From the NCBI RefSeq assembly GCF_002355955.1, contig NZ_AP017368.1:1076001-1140000 (forward strand): DNA of 64,000 nucleotides, given 5' to 3'. Under the pieces are notes generated by a model. It searched no databases. It saw nothing but the letters and a program-made list of their open reading frames with translations, and was not told the origin of the DNA. Position 1 is the first letter of the stretch; each line of letters begins with the position of its first letter. Positions 45,892 through 55,610 of the stretch are shown piece after piece. The position numbers and the translations under genes are program-made. Source of the DNA: Candidatus Desulfovibrio trichonymphae (GTDB taxonomy: Bacteria; Desulfobacterota; Desulfovibrionia; Desulfovibrionales; Desulfovibrionaceae).

Positions 45892-46365
45892 TCACAAATT
45901 GTCGCACTGTGCTCCGGAAAGGAGAAATTCTCCGCTTTCCGCCGCTTTTGCGGCTGCGTCCAGAATGCCGTTGATAAAGCTTTTCGCCTGCTCACCGCCG
46001 AACTGGCGGCTCAATTCCAAAGCCTCGTTGATGGCCACCTTGGGCGGCACATCCTGCCGAAAAAACAGCTCATACACAGCAAGACGCAACAGAGTCAGCT
46101 CAACGCGGCCCATACGGTCCACGCGCCAGTTGCGCGCATACCGGGCAATAGCGGCGTCAAGCTTTGCGCTTGCGCTCCAGACCCCTTCCACCAGCGTGAA
46201 GGCATACCTCGAAACATCCTGCCCTGTCCCGGTGCCAGCGTTGTGCGGCGAGAGTAAAAAGGCCAGACGCATCTCTTCCCGGCTGTTCGCCGGGGTGAAG
46301 GAAAGACCATAAAGCACCTGCAAGGCCAGCTCGCGCTCTGCCCGGCGCTTTTTGCCCCTGTTCAT
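45892..46365 (-). CDS. nusB: Transcription antitermination factor NusB
   Basis: The 157-residue all-helical protein matches NusB: RAERELALQVLYGL at the start, and VELTLLRLAVYELFFRQDVPPKVAINEALELSRQFG with the family's KVAINEAVELAK-like motif (key residues KVAINEALEL), then FINGILDAA near the end. NusB with NusE binds boxA RNA and keeps rRNA transcription going. The ATG lies 4 nt from the ribH stop, so the genes are coupled, as in many bacteria. Confidence 0.95.
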   Translation of the reverse strand: MNRGKKRRAERELALQVLYGLSFTPANSREEMRLAFLLSPHNAGTGTGQDVSRYAFTLVEGVWSASAKLDAAIARYARNWRVDRMGRVELTLLRLAVYELFFRQDVPPKVAINEALELSRQFGGEQAKSFINGILDAAAKAAESGEFLLSGAQCDNL

Positions 46366-46368
46366 AAC

Positions 46369-46845
46369 CTACAGCTGTTCCATCACGCGTATGGTCTCCA
46401 GCATGGCGGATGCGGCTTCAACACCCTTATTGCCGGCTTTGGCGCCGGCGCGTTCAATAGCCTGTTCAATGGTGTCGCAGGTAAGAAGACCAAAACCCAC
46501 TGGAGTGCCGAAAGCCAGCATGATCTGCGCAATGCCCTTTATCGCCTCCGCGCAAACATAATCAAAATGCGGCGTGCCGCCGCGTATCACCGCACCGAGC
46601 GCCAGAATGCCGTCATATTTTTTTGAGGCGGCCAGCTTCTGGCATATCAGAGGCAACTCAAAAGCGCCGGGCGCACGCACCAGCGTGAGTCCCGCCGGAT
46701 CAATTCCGTGACGTTCCAGATAATCCAGCGCGCCGCTCACAAGGCGGTCCACAATAAAGTCGTTAAAACGTGTGGCAACGACGGCCACTTTCAGGCCGAC
46801 AGCGTTCAAACGACCGGCAATGGTTGTGACTGTGACAGTGCTCAT
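46369..46845 (-). CDS. ribH: 6,7-dimethyl-8-ribityllumazine synthase
   Basis: RibH condenses the ribityl pyrimidine with dihydroxybutanone phosphate. The 158-residue protein shows [54 protein letters not shown] with the active-site His region, and [16 protein letters not shown] ending in the usual [18 protein letters not shown] precedes the ATG. Its substrate from ribulose phosphate requires RibB, whose gene is missing from the expected place just upstream. Confidence 0.96.
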   Translation of the reverse strand: MSTVTVTTIAGRLNAVGLKVAVVATRFNDFIVDRLVSGALDYLERHGIDPAGLTLVRAPGAFELPLICQKLAASKKYDGILALGAVIRGGTPHFDYVCAEAIKGIAQIMLAFGTPVGFGLLTCDTIEQAIERAGAKAGNKGVEAASAMLETIRVMEQL

Positions 46846-47196
46846 AATTTTGAAAACTCCTGCGAAATGTAATTCGGTCCAATCAACTCAAATGTAGCCC
46901 AAATCAAGAGCGCTCACAAGGCGTTGAATACCTTGTATGCAGGCCATATTACAGATTTCGGCAGATCTGGAGCGGACAAGGGACATCTCCCTCGGCAAAT
47001 GGATACAGCAAAACGCTTCAGTTTTCTGTCCGCCTTCAACCTATGTGGCAAGATGAAGATTACGTTGCGCGTGTTCGCACATGCGGGACCATCGGCGGCT
47101 TGACGCTGACTTTGAAGCAAAGATTGTCTGGAGAGACGCTGCCCGTCCGCAAGCTGTTGACGCGGCGGCAAGCGGCAATCTCAAACACGCCGTTCT
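46846..47196. other. Gap in the riboflavin operon where ribBA is expected
   Basis: No intact gene is visible in these 351 bp, and I find no RibB or RibA motif on the minus strand. The plus strand has weak protein-like segments: TYVWQDEDYVARVRTCGTIGG (key residues VWQDEDYVARV) near 47035, and DADFEAKIVWRDAARPQAVD ending NLKHAVL at a stop near 47200 in another frame. They may be debris of an unrelated inserted gene. No FMN riboswitch pattern is seen. Confidence 0.4.
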
Positions 47197-47850
47197 CTAA
47201 AGAAATCCGTTTTCCAGCAGAAATTCACGGTTCAGGCCGCCGCCGGACGCAGCAGGGGCGTTGCGCGCTTCAAGCAATCGCCGCACATACTTGCCTATCA
47301 TATCTGTTTCCATATTGACGCGCGTCCCCGGCCGCCAGTACCGAATCGCCGTGCGCCTGCGGGTGTCGGGAATGACGTTGGCCTCCAAAAAATCTTTTCC
47401 GCAGGCGTTGACCGTCAGGCTGACGCCGTCCAGGGCCACGGAACCCTTGTATATGACCTCCACGGCAAACTCTTCCGGAAACGTCAGACGGTACACAAAC
47501 GACTGTCCGGACGGACGCAGTTCCGTCACCGTGGCAAGGCAGTCAACGTGCCCGCTGACCAGATGCCCGCCCAGACGTTCGCCCAGCGCGAGAGCACGCT
47601 CAAGGTTTACCTGACTGCCGTGCGCAAGCCCGCCGAGAAGTGTGCGCGAAAGTGTTTCCGCAGAGGCGTAGGCCGTAAAAGAATCCCTGTTGTGCGTCTC
47701 CACCGAGAGGCAAGCCCCATTGACGGCAATGGACTCCCCGTCCGCAATATCCAACAGGACAAAAAGCGGACGCAACGTCAGACGGCACTCCCCGCCTTTT
47801 TTGTCAAGCGCGACAATCTCGCCCAAGCCCTGCACAATGCCCGTAAACAT
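47197..47850 (-). CDS. ribE: Riboflavin synthase
   Basis: This enzyme dismutates two lumazine molecules to riboflavin. The 217-residue protein consists of two similar barrels: MFTGIVQGLGEIV, SIAVNGACLSV and GGHLVSGHVD in each expected place, with GSVALDGVSLTVNACG in the second half. The ATG at 47850 begins with the invariant MFTGIV. The C-terminal tail (GGGLNREFLLENGFL) is as usual. ribD ends 30 bp before the start. Confidence 0.96.
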   Translation of the reverse strand: MFTGIVQGLGEIVALDKKGGECRLTLRPLFVLLDIADGESIAVNGACLSVETHNRDSFTAYASAETLSRTLLGGLAHGSQVNLERALALGERLGGHLVSGHVDCLATVTELRPSGQSFVYRLTFPEEFAVEVIYKGSVALDGVSLTVNACGKDFLEANVIPDTRRRTAIRYWRPGTRVNMETDMIGKYVRRLLEARNAPAASGGGLNREFLLENGFL

Positions 47851-47880
47851 CTCTGATCCACCAAGTTGGAAAATAATCAA

Positions 47881-49014
47881 TTATACAACAGGCCGCAGCA
47901 CAAGATGCACGTCTCCGCCGCAAAGGCTTGTTTCACTCACCCGCATGCGCAGCGCTTCGTCCATGCCCAGGGGCGCACGACCGGTGAACAGGGGAAAAGC
48001 TTCATTGTCTCCCAAAATGGAGGGCGCGAGATGCAGGCGAAATTCGTCCGCCATATCCGCCTCCAGAAGAGACAGGGCGAGCCGTCCCCCTCCTTCACAA
48101 AGCACATACGGGCTGCCCGTCTCCTGCCGCAGGGTTCTCATAAGCGCAACAAAATCCGCCCCGTCGTGCGGTCCATACCCATAGTCCAGCACGCGCACGC
48201 CCCTGCGGCGAAGCCGATCGGCTTCAACAGACCCGGCCGCTGCGGGAGACGTAAAAAAAATTGTCTGCAAGGGCCGCTCCGCCGGCAAAAACGCCGCGTC
48301 GTCAGCCCGCGGCAGACACGACGTGACAACACAGGCAAGAGGCTGGGGCCCGGCAACGGATGCGTCCCGCGCAGTGAGCCGGGGGTTGTCCGCCCTGAAT
48401 GTGCCGCCGCCCACAAGAACAACCCCGCCGCAATGGCCGACGCCCGCGCGCCATTGCTGCACCTTCCGACGTGAAGCAGCGGAGCCGATCCAGCGGGATT
48501 GACCGTTGCGCGCGGCAATGCGACCGTCCAGCGTGGCGGCCATTTTAAGAATTACATACGGCCGGTCCGTCTCCTGCCAGACCAAAAAATCCGCGACAAG
48601 ATCACGGCATTCCTGTTCCAGTACACCTTCAATGACTTCCACGCCGGCCTCGCGCAGACGCACGGAGCCGCCGCCGGCCAGAGGGTTCGGATCCGCCAGA
48701 CCTACAACCACCCTTGCTATGCCGGCCGCTAATATGGCGTCTGTGCACGGCGGCGTTTTTCCGCAATGCTTGCAGGGTTCCAGCGTGACCACAAGTGTGG
48801 CTCCGACAGTCTCCCGGCTGCCCTCCGCCGCATTTTTCAGGCAGGCCACTTCGGCATGGTCATCCCCCGCGGCGCGGTGAAAGCCCCCGGCCACAATACG
48901 GCCGTCGCGCACCAGCACAGCGCCCACAGTAGGGTTGGGGCAGGCGGTAAAACGTCCCTCTTGCGCCAGCGCAAGGGCCTCGCGCATAAAGGGCGCATAG
49001 TCCTGCTCAGACAC
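47881..49014 (-). CDS. ribD: Bifunctional riboflavin deaminase/reductase
   Basis: RibD deaminates the pyrimidine intermediate and then reduces its ribose. The N-terminal zinc deaminase has [10 protein letters not shown] and [13 protein letters not shown], i.e. HAE and PCxxxxxxPPC. The reductase half has [34 protein letters not shown] and [17 protein letters not shown]. At 377 residues it is full-length. The start appears to be GTG at 49014 with a G-rich ribosome site, overlapping the dCMP deaminase end by 8 nt. Confidence 0.95.
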   Translation of the reverse strand: MSEQDYAPFMREALALAQEGRFTACPNPTVGAVLVRDGRIVAGGFHRAAGDDHAEVACLKNAAEGSRETVGATLVVTLEPCKHCGKTPPCTDAILAAGIARVVVGLADPNPLAGGGSVRLREAGVEVIEGVLEQECRDLVADFLVWQETDRPYVILKMAATLDGRIAARNGQSRWIGSAASRRKVQQWRAGVGHCGGVVLVGGGTFRADNPRLTARDASVAGPQPLACVVTSCLPRADDAAFLPAERPLQTIFFTSPAAAGSVEADRLRRRGVRVLDYGYGPHDGADFVALMRTLRQETGSPYVLCEGGGRLALSLLEADMADEFRLHLAPSILGDNEAFPLFTGRAPLGMDEALRMRVSETSLCGGDVHLVLRPVV

Positions 49015-49486
49015 GTTGTTCCGCCCCCACGGCCGGCGGCGTAAAATAGAACTGCCGCACAGTCACTCCGGCATCCTTGAGCATGACCGCCGCGAGCCCG
49101 TCAGGATAATTTTCCGTATACCATATCCGGCTGATGCCGCAGTTGATCAGCATTTTGCTGCACAGCACGCAGGGGTGTGTCGTGCAGTACAGTTCCGCGC
49201 CCTGAATGCTGATGCCGTGTATTGCCGCCTGAATAATCACATTCTGTTCTGCGTGCAAACCGCGGCAGATTTCATGACGCTGCCCGGAAGGGATACCCAT
49301 CTCCTCACGCAGACATCCCACATCAAGGCAGTGCGGCCCACCCGATGGAGCCCCATTATAGCCCGTCGCCAGAATGCGCTTGGCCTTGACGGCCGCAGCC
49401 CCCACCCTGCGGCGCGTGCATGTGGATCGCTCGCTTACAAAGTAGCTGATATTCATAAAATATTCCGGCCATGGCAGTCGCTGCAT
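49007..49486 (-). CDS. dCMP deaminase (ComEB-type)
   Basis: The 159-residue zinc enzyme converts dCMP to dUMP for dTMP supply. It shows [23 protein letters not shown] (key residues RRRVGA and GYNGAP), the catalytic GLHAEQNVI with HAE, and the [12 protein letters not shown] zinc pair. Extra Cys and His residues near CLDVGC and EICRG fit the second zinc site of dCMP deaminases. Its place between glyA and ribD is usual in Desulfovibrio-like operons. Confidence 0.9.
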   Translation of the reverse strand: MQRLPWPEYFMNISYFVSERSTCTRRRVGAAAVKAKRILATGYNGAPSGGPHCLDVGCLREEMGIPSGQRHEICRGLHAEQNVIIQAAIHGISIQGAELYCTTHPCVLCSKMLINCGISRIWYTENYPDGLAAVMLKDAGVTVRQFYFTPPAVGAEQRV

Positions 49487-49501
49487 TATGGTTCTCGCGG
49501 C

Positions 49502-50740
49502 TTACCAGACGAACAGGGGGAACGCGCGGGCGAATTCCTCCACCTGTTTGCGCAGTTGCGCAATATCCGCCGCGCTGTTGCGTTTTGCAAGCGCATCCAC
49601 GATAAAACCGCCCACAATGCGCATAGCTTCTTCCTTCATGCCGCGCGTGGTCAACGCCGCCGTGCCCAGGCGAATGCCCGACGTCACAAAAGGCGAACGC
49701 ATTTCAAAGGGCACTGTGTTTTTATTGACGGTAATGCCGGCCTGATCCAAGGTTTGTTCCGCGTCTTTGCCGGTAATGTTCTGCCTAGTCAAATCCATCA
49801 GCATCAGATGATTGTCCGTGCCTCCGGAAACAAGCTCATAGCCGGCTTCAGTCAGATATTGCGCCAGCGCGGCGGCATTTTTGACGACCTGCCGCTGATA
49901 AACGGCGAAGGCCGGACGCAGAGCTTCGCCGAAGGCCACGGCCTTGGCCGCGATAACGTGCATGAGCGGCCCGCCCTGGATGCCGGGGAAAATCTGACTG
50001 TCGATCATTTTGCCGGTCTCCGCGCCGGCGAGAAGCATACCGCCGCGCGGCCCGCGCAAGGTTTTGTGCGTGGTGGTGGTGGTGATGTGCGCGTAGGGAA
50101 TTGGGCTTTCGTGCAGGCCGGCAGCCACCAGCCCAGCAATGTGCGCCATATCCGCCAGCAGTTTCGCCCCAACTTTGTCGGCAATGGCCCTGAAACGGGC
50201 AAAATTGATACGGCGCGGATAGGCGCTCGCGCCTGCCATGATAGCGGCGGGTTGGTGGGCTTCGGCAAGCGCTTCCATTTCGTCGTAGTCAATGCGGCCT
50301 GTCTCGCGCCGCACGCCGTAAAAAACAACCTTGAAAAGACGACCGGAAAAATTGACCCGGCTGCCGTGCGTCAAATGGCCGCCGTGCGAAAGATTCATGC
50401 CGAGAATAGTATCTCCGGGCGTCAGACAAGCAAAATAGGCGGCCATATTGGCCTGCGAGCCGGAATGCGGCTGCACGTTCGCGTATTCGCAATGAAAAAG
50501 CTTTTTGGCCCTCTCCACGGCAAGACTTTCAGCCATATCCACATATTCGCAACCGCCGTAATAGCGTTTTCCCGGGTAACCTTCGGCGTACTTGTGCGTC
50601 AGCACGCTGCCCTGGGCTTCACGCGTGGCCGGCGAAACAAAATTTTCAGAGGCGATCAGCTCAAGTTTGCTCACCTGTCGATCAGACTCAAGCGCTATCG
50701 CCCTGGCGATCTCAGGATCCTGAAGCAAAATTTCATTCAT
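49502..50740 (-). CDS. glyA: Serine hydroxymethyltransferase
   Basis: GlyA interconverts serine and glycine with tetrahydrofolate. The 412-residue PLP enzyme has [72 protein letters not shown], and [16 protein letters not shown] with the PLP lysine. AAGGAT precedes the ATG. A large hairpin lies 44 nt upstream in the leader. Confidence 0.97.
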   Translation of the reverse strand: MNEILLQDPEIARAIALESDRQVSKLELIASENFVSPATREAQGSVLTHKYAEGYPGKRYYGGCEYVDMAESLAVERAKKLFHCEYANVQPHSGSQANMAAYFACLTPGDTILGMNLSHGGHLTHGSRVNFSGRLFKVVFYGVRRETGRIDYDEMEALAEAHQPAAIMAGASAYPRRINFARFRAIADKVGAKLLADMAHIAGLVAAGLHESPIPYAHITTTTTHKTLRGPRGGMLLAGAETGKMIDSQIFPGIQGGPLMHVIAAKAVAFGEALRPAFAVYQRQVVKNAAALAQYLTEAGYELVSGGTDNHLMLMDLTRQNITGKDAEQTLDQAGITVNKNTVPFEMRSPFVTSGIRLGTAALTTRGMKEEAMRIVGGFIVDALAKRNSAADIAQLRKQVEEFARAFPLFVW

Positions 50741-50783
50741 GAAATATAATCCTTGGCTGTGTTTGGAGTTAACTGTTTTATCT

Positions 50784-50819
50784 ATGCTTTAGTGCAGCGG
50801 TAACACGGCGCTAAAGCAT
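50784..50819. repeat. Large hairpin in the fabF-glyA gap
   Basis: ATGCTTTAG (50784-50792) and CTAAAGCAT (50811-50819) are a perfect 9-bp inverted repeat, and GC-rich loop bases can extend the stem. No strong T-run follows on the minus strand, so it is probably not a full terminator. It could be an attenuator, a processing site or a protein-binding site that sets glyA expression apart from the fab genes. Confidence 0.5.
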
Positions 50820-50860
50820 ATAATTTTATACTGTGCTGTGACGTCCAGTGTAAAACGGGA

Positions 50861-52108
50861 TCAAACGTCCCATTTTTTGAAAATCAGACTCGCATTGGTG
50901 CCGCCAAAACCGAAGGAATTACACATAGCGTATTCACAGGCAATATTCTGCGAGCCGTCAGGCAGATAGTCAAGATCGCACTGCGGATCAGGGTGTTCCA
51001 GATTAATGGTGCCCGGCAGGATTTCCTCATACAGGGCAAGCGCCGTAAAAACGGACTCAATGCCGCCCGCGGCACCCAAAAGGTGCCCGGTCATAGATTT
51101 TGTGGCCGATATTTTAATTTTTTTCGCGTGTTCTCCGAAAACAAGCTTGATGGCCTTTGTTTCCGTCACATCATTGAGTTGTGTAGATGTGGCGTGCGCG
51201 TTGATATGCGTGATCGCCGACGGCGCAAGGCCTGCTTCGCGCAAGGCGTTCTGCATGGCTCTGGCCATGCCTTCGCCATCCTCGCGCGGGGCAGTCATGT
51301 GCCAGGCATCGCCGGATGCGCCGTAACCGATCACTTCGGCGTAAATTTTCGCGCCGCGCACCCTCGCTTTTTCCAGCGATTCCACAAGCACCAGTCCCGC
51401 GCCCTCGCTGATCACAAAACCATCCCGCGCGGCGTCAAACGGCCGCGACGCTCTGCCCGGCTCGTCGTTGCAACGGGTGGAAAGCGCCTTCAACGCCGTA
51501 AAGCCGGCCACGCCGAGCGGCGTGACGGTAGCCTCCACCCCGCCGGTAATGGCGGCCGTGACGCGACCGAGCAAAATTTCGCCATAGGCTGTGCCCACAG
51601 CGTGAATGCCTGAAGCACAGGCGGTTGTTGTGACGATGTTCGGCCCCTTGGCGCCGGTAAAAATGGACACCTGCCCCGGCCCCATATTGGAAATGAGCAT
51701 GGGTATCATAAAAGGTGAAACTTTACCCGGCCCGGACTCCAGCAGTTTTGCATGCCAAGTCTCAATGGTGTGCAGCCCGCCGAGACCGATACCCAATATC
51801 ACGGCTGTGTCAAAGGCGTTATCCTGCGTGACGGCAAAGCCGGCGTCCTCTAAAAGCATTTTTGCCGACGCCACGGCAAACTGTGTAAAACGATCCATGC
51901 GCCGAACCTGCTTCGGCGGCATGAATGTCTCCGGAGCGAAATTCTTGACTTCGCCGGCAATACGCGAATTATAGGCCGAGGCGTCAAACAGCGTGATCGG
52001 CGCGATACCGGACTCGCCTGCAATCAGTTTTTTCCAAGTGTTTTCAATATCGTTGGCGAGGGGCGTGATGCCAGCAACACCAGTAATCACGACACGTGGT
52101 CGGGTCAT
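50861..52108 (-). CDS. fabF: 3-oxoacyl-ACP synthase II
   Basis: FabF elongates acyl chains in type II fatty-acid synthesis. The 415-residue thiolase-fold enzyme has the Cys-His-His triad in VTTACASGIHAVG, INAHATSTQLND and SMTGHLLGAAGG. It starts PRVVITGVAGITPLAND and ends FGFGGTNASLIF. AAGGAG lies well placed before the ATG. acpP is 112 bp upstream in the same operon. Confidence 0.97.
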   Translation of the reverse strand: MTRPRVVITGVAGITPLANDIENTWKKLIAGESGIAPITLFDASAYNSRIAGEVKNFAPETFMPPKQVRRMDRFTQFAVASAKMLLEDAGFAVTQDNAFDTAVILGIGLGGLHTIETWHAKLLESGPGKVSPFMIPMLISNMGPGQVSIFTGAKGPNIVTTTACASGIHAVGTAYGEILLGRVTAAITGGVEATVTPLGVAGFTALKALSTRCNDEPGRASRPFDAARDGFVISEGAGLVLVESLEKARVRGAKIYAEVIGYGASGDAWHMTAPREDGEGMARAMQNALREAGLAPSAITHINAHATSTQLNDVTETKAIKLVFGEHAKKIKISATKSMTGHLLGAAGGIESVFTALALYEEILPGTINLEHPDPQCDLDYLPDGSQNIACEYAMCNSFGFGGTNASLIFKKWDV

Positions 52109-52220
52109 GCGGGCTCCTTGTCAGCACGAACGAAATCACAACGCGCATAAAACTCGCATATTTTATGCGCCCGTTACAGCAACCGCCGGCAGCGACAGAT
52201 CGCCGCCGCCGGGGCATGTG

Positions 52221-52457
52221 CTACTGTTTCTTATTTTCTATATAGCTGACGGCATCCTGCACCTTAAGAATCTTCTGCGCGTCGTCATCGCCTATTTCAA
52301 TGTCGAATTCTTCTTCCATAGCCATGATCAGTTCCGTCAGATCCAGAGAGTCCGCGCCGAGATCTTCGACAAAGGAGGCATCCGGCTTGACTTCGTCAAT
52401 GCTCACGCCCAACTGCTCCACAATAATTTTAACAACTTTCGCTTCAATTTCCGACAT
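52221..52457 (-). CDS. acpP: Acyl carrier protein
   Basis: The 78-residue acidic protein has the phosphopantetheine serine in [20 protein letters not shown] (key motif DSLDL). It carries the growing acyl chain for FabG, FabH, FabF and PlsX-dependent lipid synthesis. GGAGG precedes the ATG. Position between fabG and fabF is the normal order. Confidence 0.98.
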   Translation of the reverse strand: MSEIEAKVVKIIVEQLGVSIDEVKPDASFVEDLGADSLDLTELIMAMEEEFDIEIGDDDAQKILKVQDAVSYIENKKQ

Positions 52458-52511
52458 GCTGTCCTCCAGAAATAAATATTGACATTGCCATATTACGATA
52501 ATCCGACGCGT

Positions 52512-53282
52512 TCAGCAGTACAAGCCGCCGTTCACGGCGAGAATCTGCCCTGTAATATACGCGGCCTTGTCTGAAGCCAGAAAAACCACAGCGTCAGCCA
52601 CATCCTGCGCAACCCCCATGCGTTTCAAGGGCACGGCCGCCACATAGCTCGCCCGGACTTCTTCGCTTAAAGACGCTGTCATGTCTGTCTCAATAAAGCC
52701 CGGCGCCACGGCGTTGACGGTTATCTGCCGGGCAGCCAGCTCTTTGGCGCAGGATTTGGTAAGCCCCAGCAGGGCGGCTTTGGCCGAAGCATAGTTGACC
52801 TGTCCGGCATTGCCCATCTGCCCCACCACAGAAGAAATGTTGATAATGCGCCCTTTGCGGTTTCTGCTCATAAGTTTAGCCGCTTCCCTTGTGCAGCAGA
52901 AGGCCCCGCGCAAATTGACTGCGATAACCCTATCGAAATCCTCGTCCTTCATACGTACCAGAAAGCCGTCTTTTGTTATGCCCGCGTTGTTGACGAGCAC
53001 GGCCAGATTAACCCTGTCCTTCACTTCTCGCGCAAAAAACTCCGTCACAGCGCCGCTTTCTTCGACATTCAACGCCAAGGCCGCGGCCCGGCCGCCCGCC
53101 GCGGCGATTTCGTCCGCCGCGTTTTTGGCGTCTTCCGGACGGCTTACATAGGTCAGCAAAACCTGAAAGCCGTCACCGGCAAGCGTTGCGGCAACAGCCC
53201 TGCCGATGCCGCGGGAACCGCCGGTCACCAGCGCAGTAGGCGTCGCAGCGTCAAACGGATGTGTACAATATGGCGCGTTCAT
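52512..53282 (-). CDS. fabG: 3-oxoacyl-ACP reductase
   Basis: FabG reduces 3-oxoacyl-ACP with NADPH. The 256-residue short-chain dehydrogenase has VTGGSRGIGRAVAATLA, LVNNAGITKDGFLVRM, the catalytic Ser in NISSVVGQMGNAGQ, the Tyr and Lys in VNYASAKAALLG, and a C-terminal YITGQILAVNGGLY. The ATG at 53282 follows AAGGGG and leaves a short 12-residue leader before the fold. Confidence 0.96.
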   Translation of the reverse strand: MNAPYCTHPFDAATPTALVTGGSRGIGRAVAATLAGDGFQVLLTYVSRPEDAKNAADEIAAAGGRAAALALNVEESGAVTEFFAREVKDRVNLAVLVNNAGITKDGFLVRMKDEDFDRVIAVNLRGAFCCTREAAKLMSRNRKGRIINISSVVGQMGNAGQVNYASAKAALLGLTKSCAKELAARQITVNAVAPGFIETDMTASLSEEVRASYVAAVPLKRMGVAQDVADAVVFLASDKAAYITGQILAVNGGLYC

Positions 53283-53391
53283 GCTTTTTCAACCCCTTCA
53301 GCAAAATCAACATGGACCGTATACCGTGAACGCGGAAAAATTTCAACGATACGCGCTGCCCGCAGTCAGTGACGGATATCAAAGGCGGGAA

Positions 53392-54378
53392 CTAAAAACG
53401 CAGTAATGCCGCTCCCCATGTCAGGCCCGCCCCGAATGCCGTCACAAGCACGCGGCCGCCGGGCCTGATGCGCCCCACAGAGCACGCCTGCGCAAGCGCA
53501 AGCGGTATGGAGGCCGCAGAAGTGTTGCCGTAGTGCTCCACATTGGTGAACACGCGGTCGGCCGCAACATTCAGCCGGCAGCCGACAGCTTCAATAATCC
53601 GCATATTGGCCTGATGCGGCACAAAAAGGTCCACGGCAGCCATGGCAAGACCGTTGCGCGCGAGCAGTTCCTCACACACGTTTGTCATCTGGCGCACAGC
53701 GTGTCGGTAAGTTTCGCGGCCCTGCATGTGCAAAAAAAAGTCATCGCCCACAGTGTCGCCCTTGGCGTAACGGCAGGCTGTGCCGCCGCCCACGGAGATC
53801 AGCCCGCTGAGGCTGCCGTCGCTTTTGCAAAGCACGTCTTCCAGAACGGCCGAACCTTTGCCCGCATTGCCGGAGCACACACAGGCCGCCGCGCCGTCGC
53901 CAAACAGCACGCAGGTTGACCTGTCCGTCCAGTTGATTCGTCGCGTCAAGGCTTCCACACAGACAAAAAGAATGTTCGCGTCTGGATTTTCCGTCAGCAG
54001 GCTGCGCGTCAGGGACAGTCCGTACAAAAAACCGGTGCAGGCCGCGCTGATGTCAAAGGCCATGACCGGCCCTGCATTCAGGGCGCCCGCCAGAATACAG
54101 GCCACTGAGGGCGAGAGCATATCCTGCGTGCAGGTAGCCGCAAGAATATGAGTCAGGGCGCCGACCTCAAGGCCGGCCTCGTGCAGGGTCTTGCGGGCAA
54201 CAATCAGAGCGAGGTCCGAAGCGTTTTGCGTGTCCGCCAGCTTGTGACGTTCTTTTATGCCAGTGCGCGAAAAAATCCATTCGTCACTTGTGTCCGTCAG
54301 TTTTGTCAGATCGTCATTGGACAGCACAGTGTCCGGCGCATAGGCCTGCAATGCGCTCAGACGGCAGGTTGCACTCAT
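53392..54378 (-). CDS. fabH: 3-oxoacyl-ACP synthase III
   Basis: FabH starts fatty-acid chains from acetyl-CoA and malonyl-ACP. The 328-residue protein has the Cys-His-Asn triad: DISAACTGFLYGL, VPHQANMRIIEA and YGNTSAASIPLAL. The start has the usual SDEWIFSRTGIKERH. It is 15 nt from plsX and clearly cotranscribed. Confidence 0.97.
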   Translation of the reverse strand: MSATCRLSALQAYAPDTVLSNDDLTKLTDTSDEWIFSRTGIKERHKLADTQNASDLALIVARKTLHEAGLEVGALTHILAATCTQDMLSPSVACILAGALNAGPVMAFDISAACTGFLYGLSLTRSLLTENPDANILFVCVEALTRRINWTDRSTCVLFGDGAAACVCSGNAGKGSAVLEDVLCKSDGSLSGLISVGGGTACRYAKGDTVGDDFFLHMQGRETYRHAVRQMTNVCEELLARNGLAMAAVDLFVPHQANMRIIEAVGCRLNVAADRVFTNVEHYGNTSAASIPLALAQACSVGRIRPGGRVLVTAFGAGLTWGAALLRF

Positions 54379-54393
54379 AACAAATACCAGTTG

Positions 54394-55428
54394 TTAAACG
54401 GCGCGGGAAAAACGGGTCAGCTCTTCATTGGCCAGAATGATTTCAGCAAGACGGCTGTTCGCGTTCTTGCGCACATAGGCGGCGGCCATTTTGGCGGCAT
54501 TGCGTATGGCGCAGGCGTCTGAACGGCCGTGGCAGACAATGGCGAGCCCCTGTAAACCAAGCAGCGGCGCGCCGCCGTATTCCGTATAATCTATCGTGCG
54601 GGCAAAACGCCTGAATGCCTTGCGCGCCAGCATCCCGCCCAGAGCGGGCAAAACGCCTGACATGAAAACGCGTTTTACCATGCGGGTCAGTGACGCGGCA
54701 AGACCCTCGCTCATCTTTATGACAACATTACCGACAAAGCCGTCGCAGATAACCACGTCAATATCTCCGACAAAAATATCACGCCCTTCGGCATTGCCCA
54801 CAAAATTGATGTTCTGCGCGAGCTTCAACAGTTCGTAGGCTTCCTTGACTTGGGAATTGCCCTTGCCTTCTTCTTCCCCGATGCTCAAAATACACACGCG
54901 CGGCGCGGCGTAACCCAGGATATCGCGGGCAAAGGCGTCGCCCATGAGACCGAACTGAAAAAGATGGTAGGGGCGACAGTCCACATTGGCACCCACGTCC
55001 AGCACGACCACGGGATTTTTTTCCGTGGGCAGCATGGTGGCGAGCGCCGGCCGCTCCACCCCCGGAAGCCGACCCATGATGAACATACCACAGGCCACAG
55101 TGGCACCGGAATGTCCGGCGCTGACGACGGCATTAGCGGTACCCTCTTTGACAAGGCGACATCCCACCTGAATAGAAGAATTTTTTTTACGGCGCAGAAC
55201 GTCTGAGGGCTTTTCGTTCATGTGCACCACCTCGTCAGCCTGAACAATATCAAACTGCACATCCGCAAGGTTGAGCTTCCGCAGTTCAACCTCAATCTTG
55301 TGGGTATCGCCCACAAGCAGAACATGCGCGTCGTGCAGGCGGGCGGCATCTACGGCGCCCGGCACCACCACGGAAGGGCCGAAATCGCCCCCCATGACGT
55401 CCACGGCTATGACGGGACGTCCGCTCAT
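54394..55428 (-). CDS. plsX: Phosphate acyltransferase PlsX
   Basis: PlsX makes acyl-phosphate from acyl-ACP for phospholipid synthesis. The 344-residue protein has AVDVMGGDFGPSVVVPGAVD, SAGHSGATVACGMFIMGRLP, VLDVGANVDCRPYHLFQFG (key residues DVGANVDC), and DVVICDGFVGNVVIKMSEG. Its ATG overlaps the rpmF stop (TAATG). Gene order rpmF-plsX-fabH is widespread. Confidence 0.97.
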   Translation of the reverse strand: MSGRPVIAVDVMGGDFGPSVVVPGAVDAARLHDAHVLLVGDTHKIEVELRKLNLADVQFDIVQADEVVHMNEKPSDVLRRKKNSSIQVGCRLVKEGTANAVVSAGHSGATVACGMFIMGRLPGVERPALATMLPTEKNPVVVLDVGANVDCRPYHLFQFGLMGDAFARDILGYAAPRVCILSIGEEEGKGNSQVKEAYELLKLAQNINFVGNAEGRDIFVGDIDVVICDGFVGNVVIKMSEGLAASLTRMVKRVFMSGVLPALGGMLARKAFRRFARTIDYTEYGGAPLLGLQGLAIVCHGRSDACAIRNAAKMAAAYVRKNANSRLAEIILANEELTRFSRAV

Positions 55429-55610
55429 TATTCGGCTTTGTTCGCGACAATTACCTTGCGGCCTTTATATTTGCCGCAGGCGGGGCAGACGCTGTGGGGC
55501 AGGGTCGGCTCGCCGCAGAGGCAAAAAATGACGGCAGGCGTGGGCACATGATCGTGGGAACGGCGCATCCCCTTGCGGGAACGAGATTTTTTATTCTGTT
55601 GAACGGCCAT
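55428..55610 (-). CDS. rpmF: Ribosomal protein L32
   Basis: The 60-residue basic protein starts [20 protein letters not shown], typical of L32. It has the zinc ribbon Cys pairs CLCGEP and [14 protein letters not shown] lies before the ATG at 55610; reading further upstream would pass through that ribosome site. It is the first gene of the lipid synthesis operon. Confidence 0.96.
   Translation of the reverse strand: MAVQQNKKSRSRKGMRRSHDHVPTPAVIFCLCGEPTLPHSVCPACGKYKGRKVIVANKAE

Noticed and set aside
44740..46257. Open plus-strand frame of 505 codons
   Set aside because: Mirror frame of leuS and nusB, with no recognisable domain.
46846..47196. FMN riboswitch in the rib operon gap
   Set aside because: None of the conserved RFN words could be found on either strand.
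49016..50749. Open plus-strand frame of 577 codons
   Set aside because: Mirror frame of the dCMP deaminase and glyA genes.
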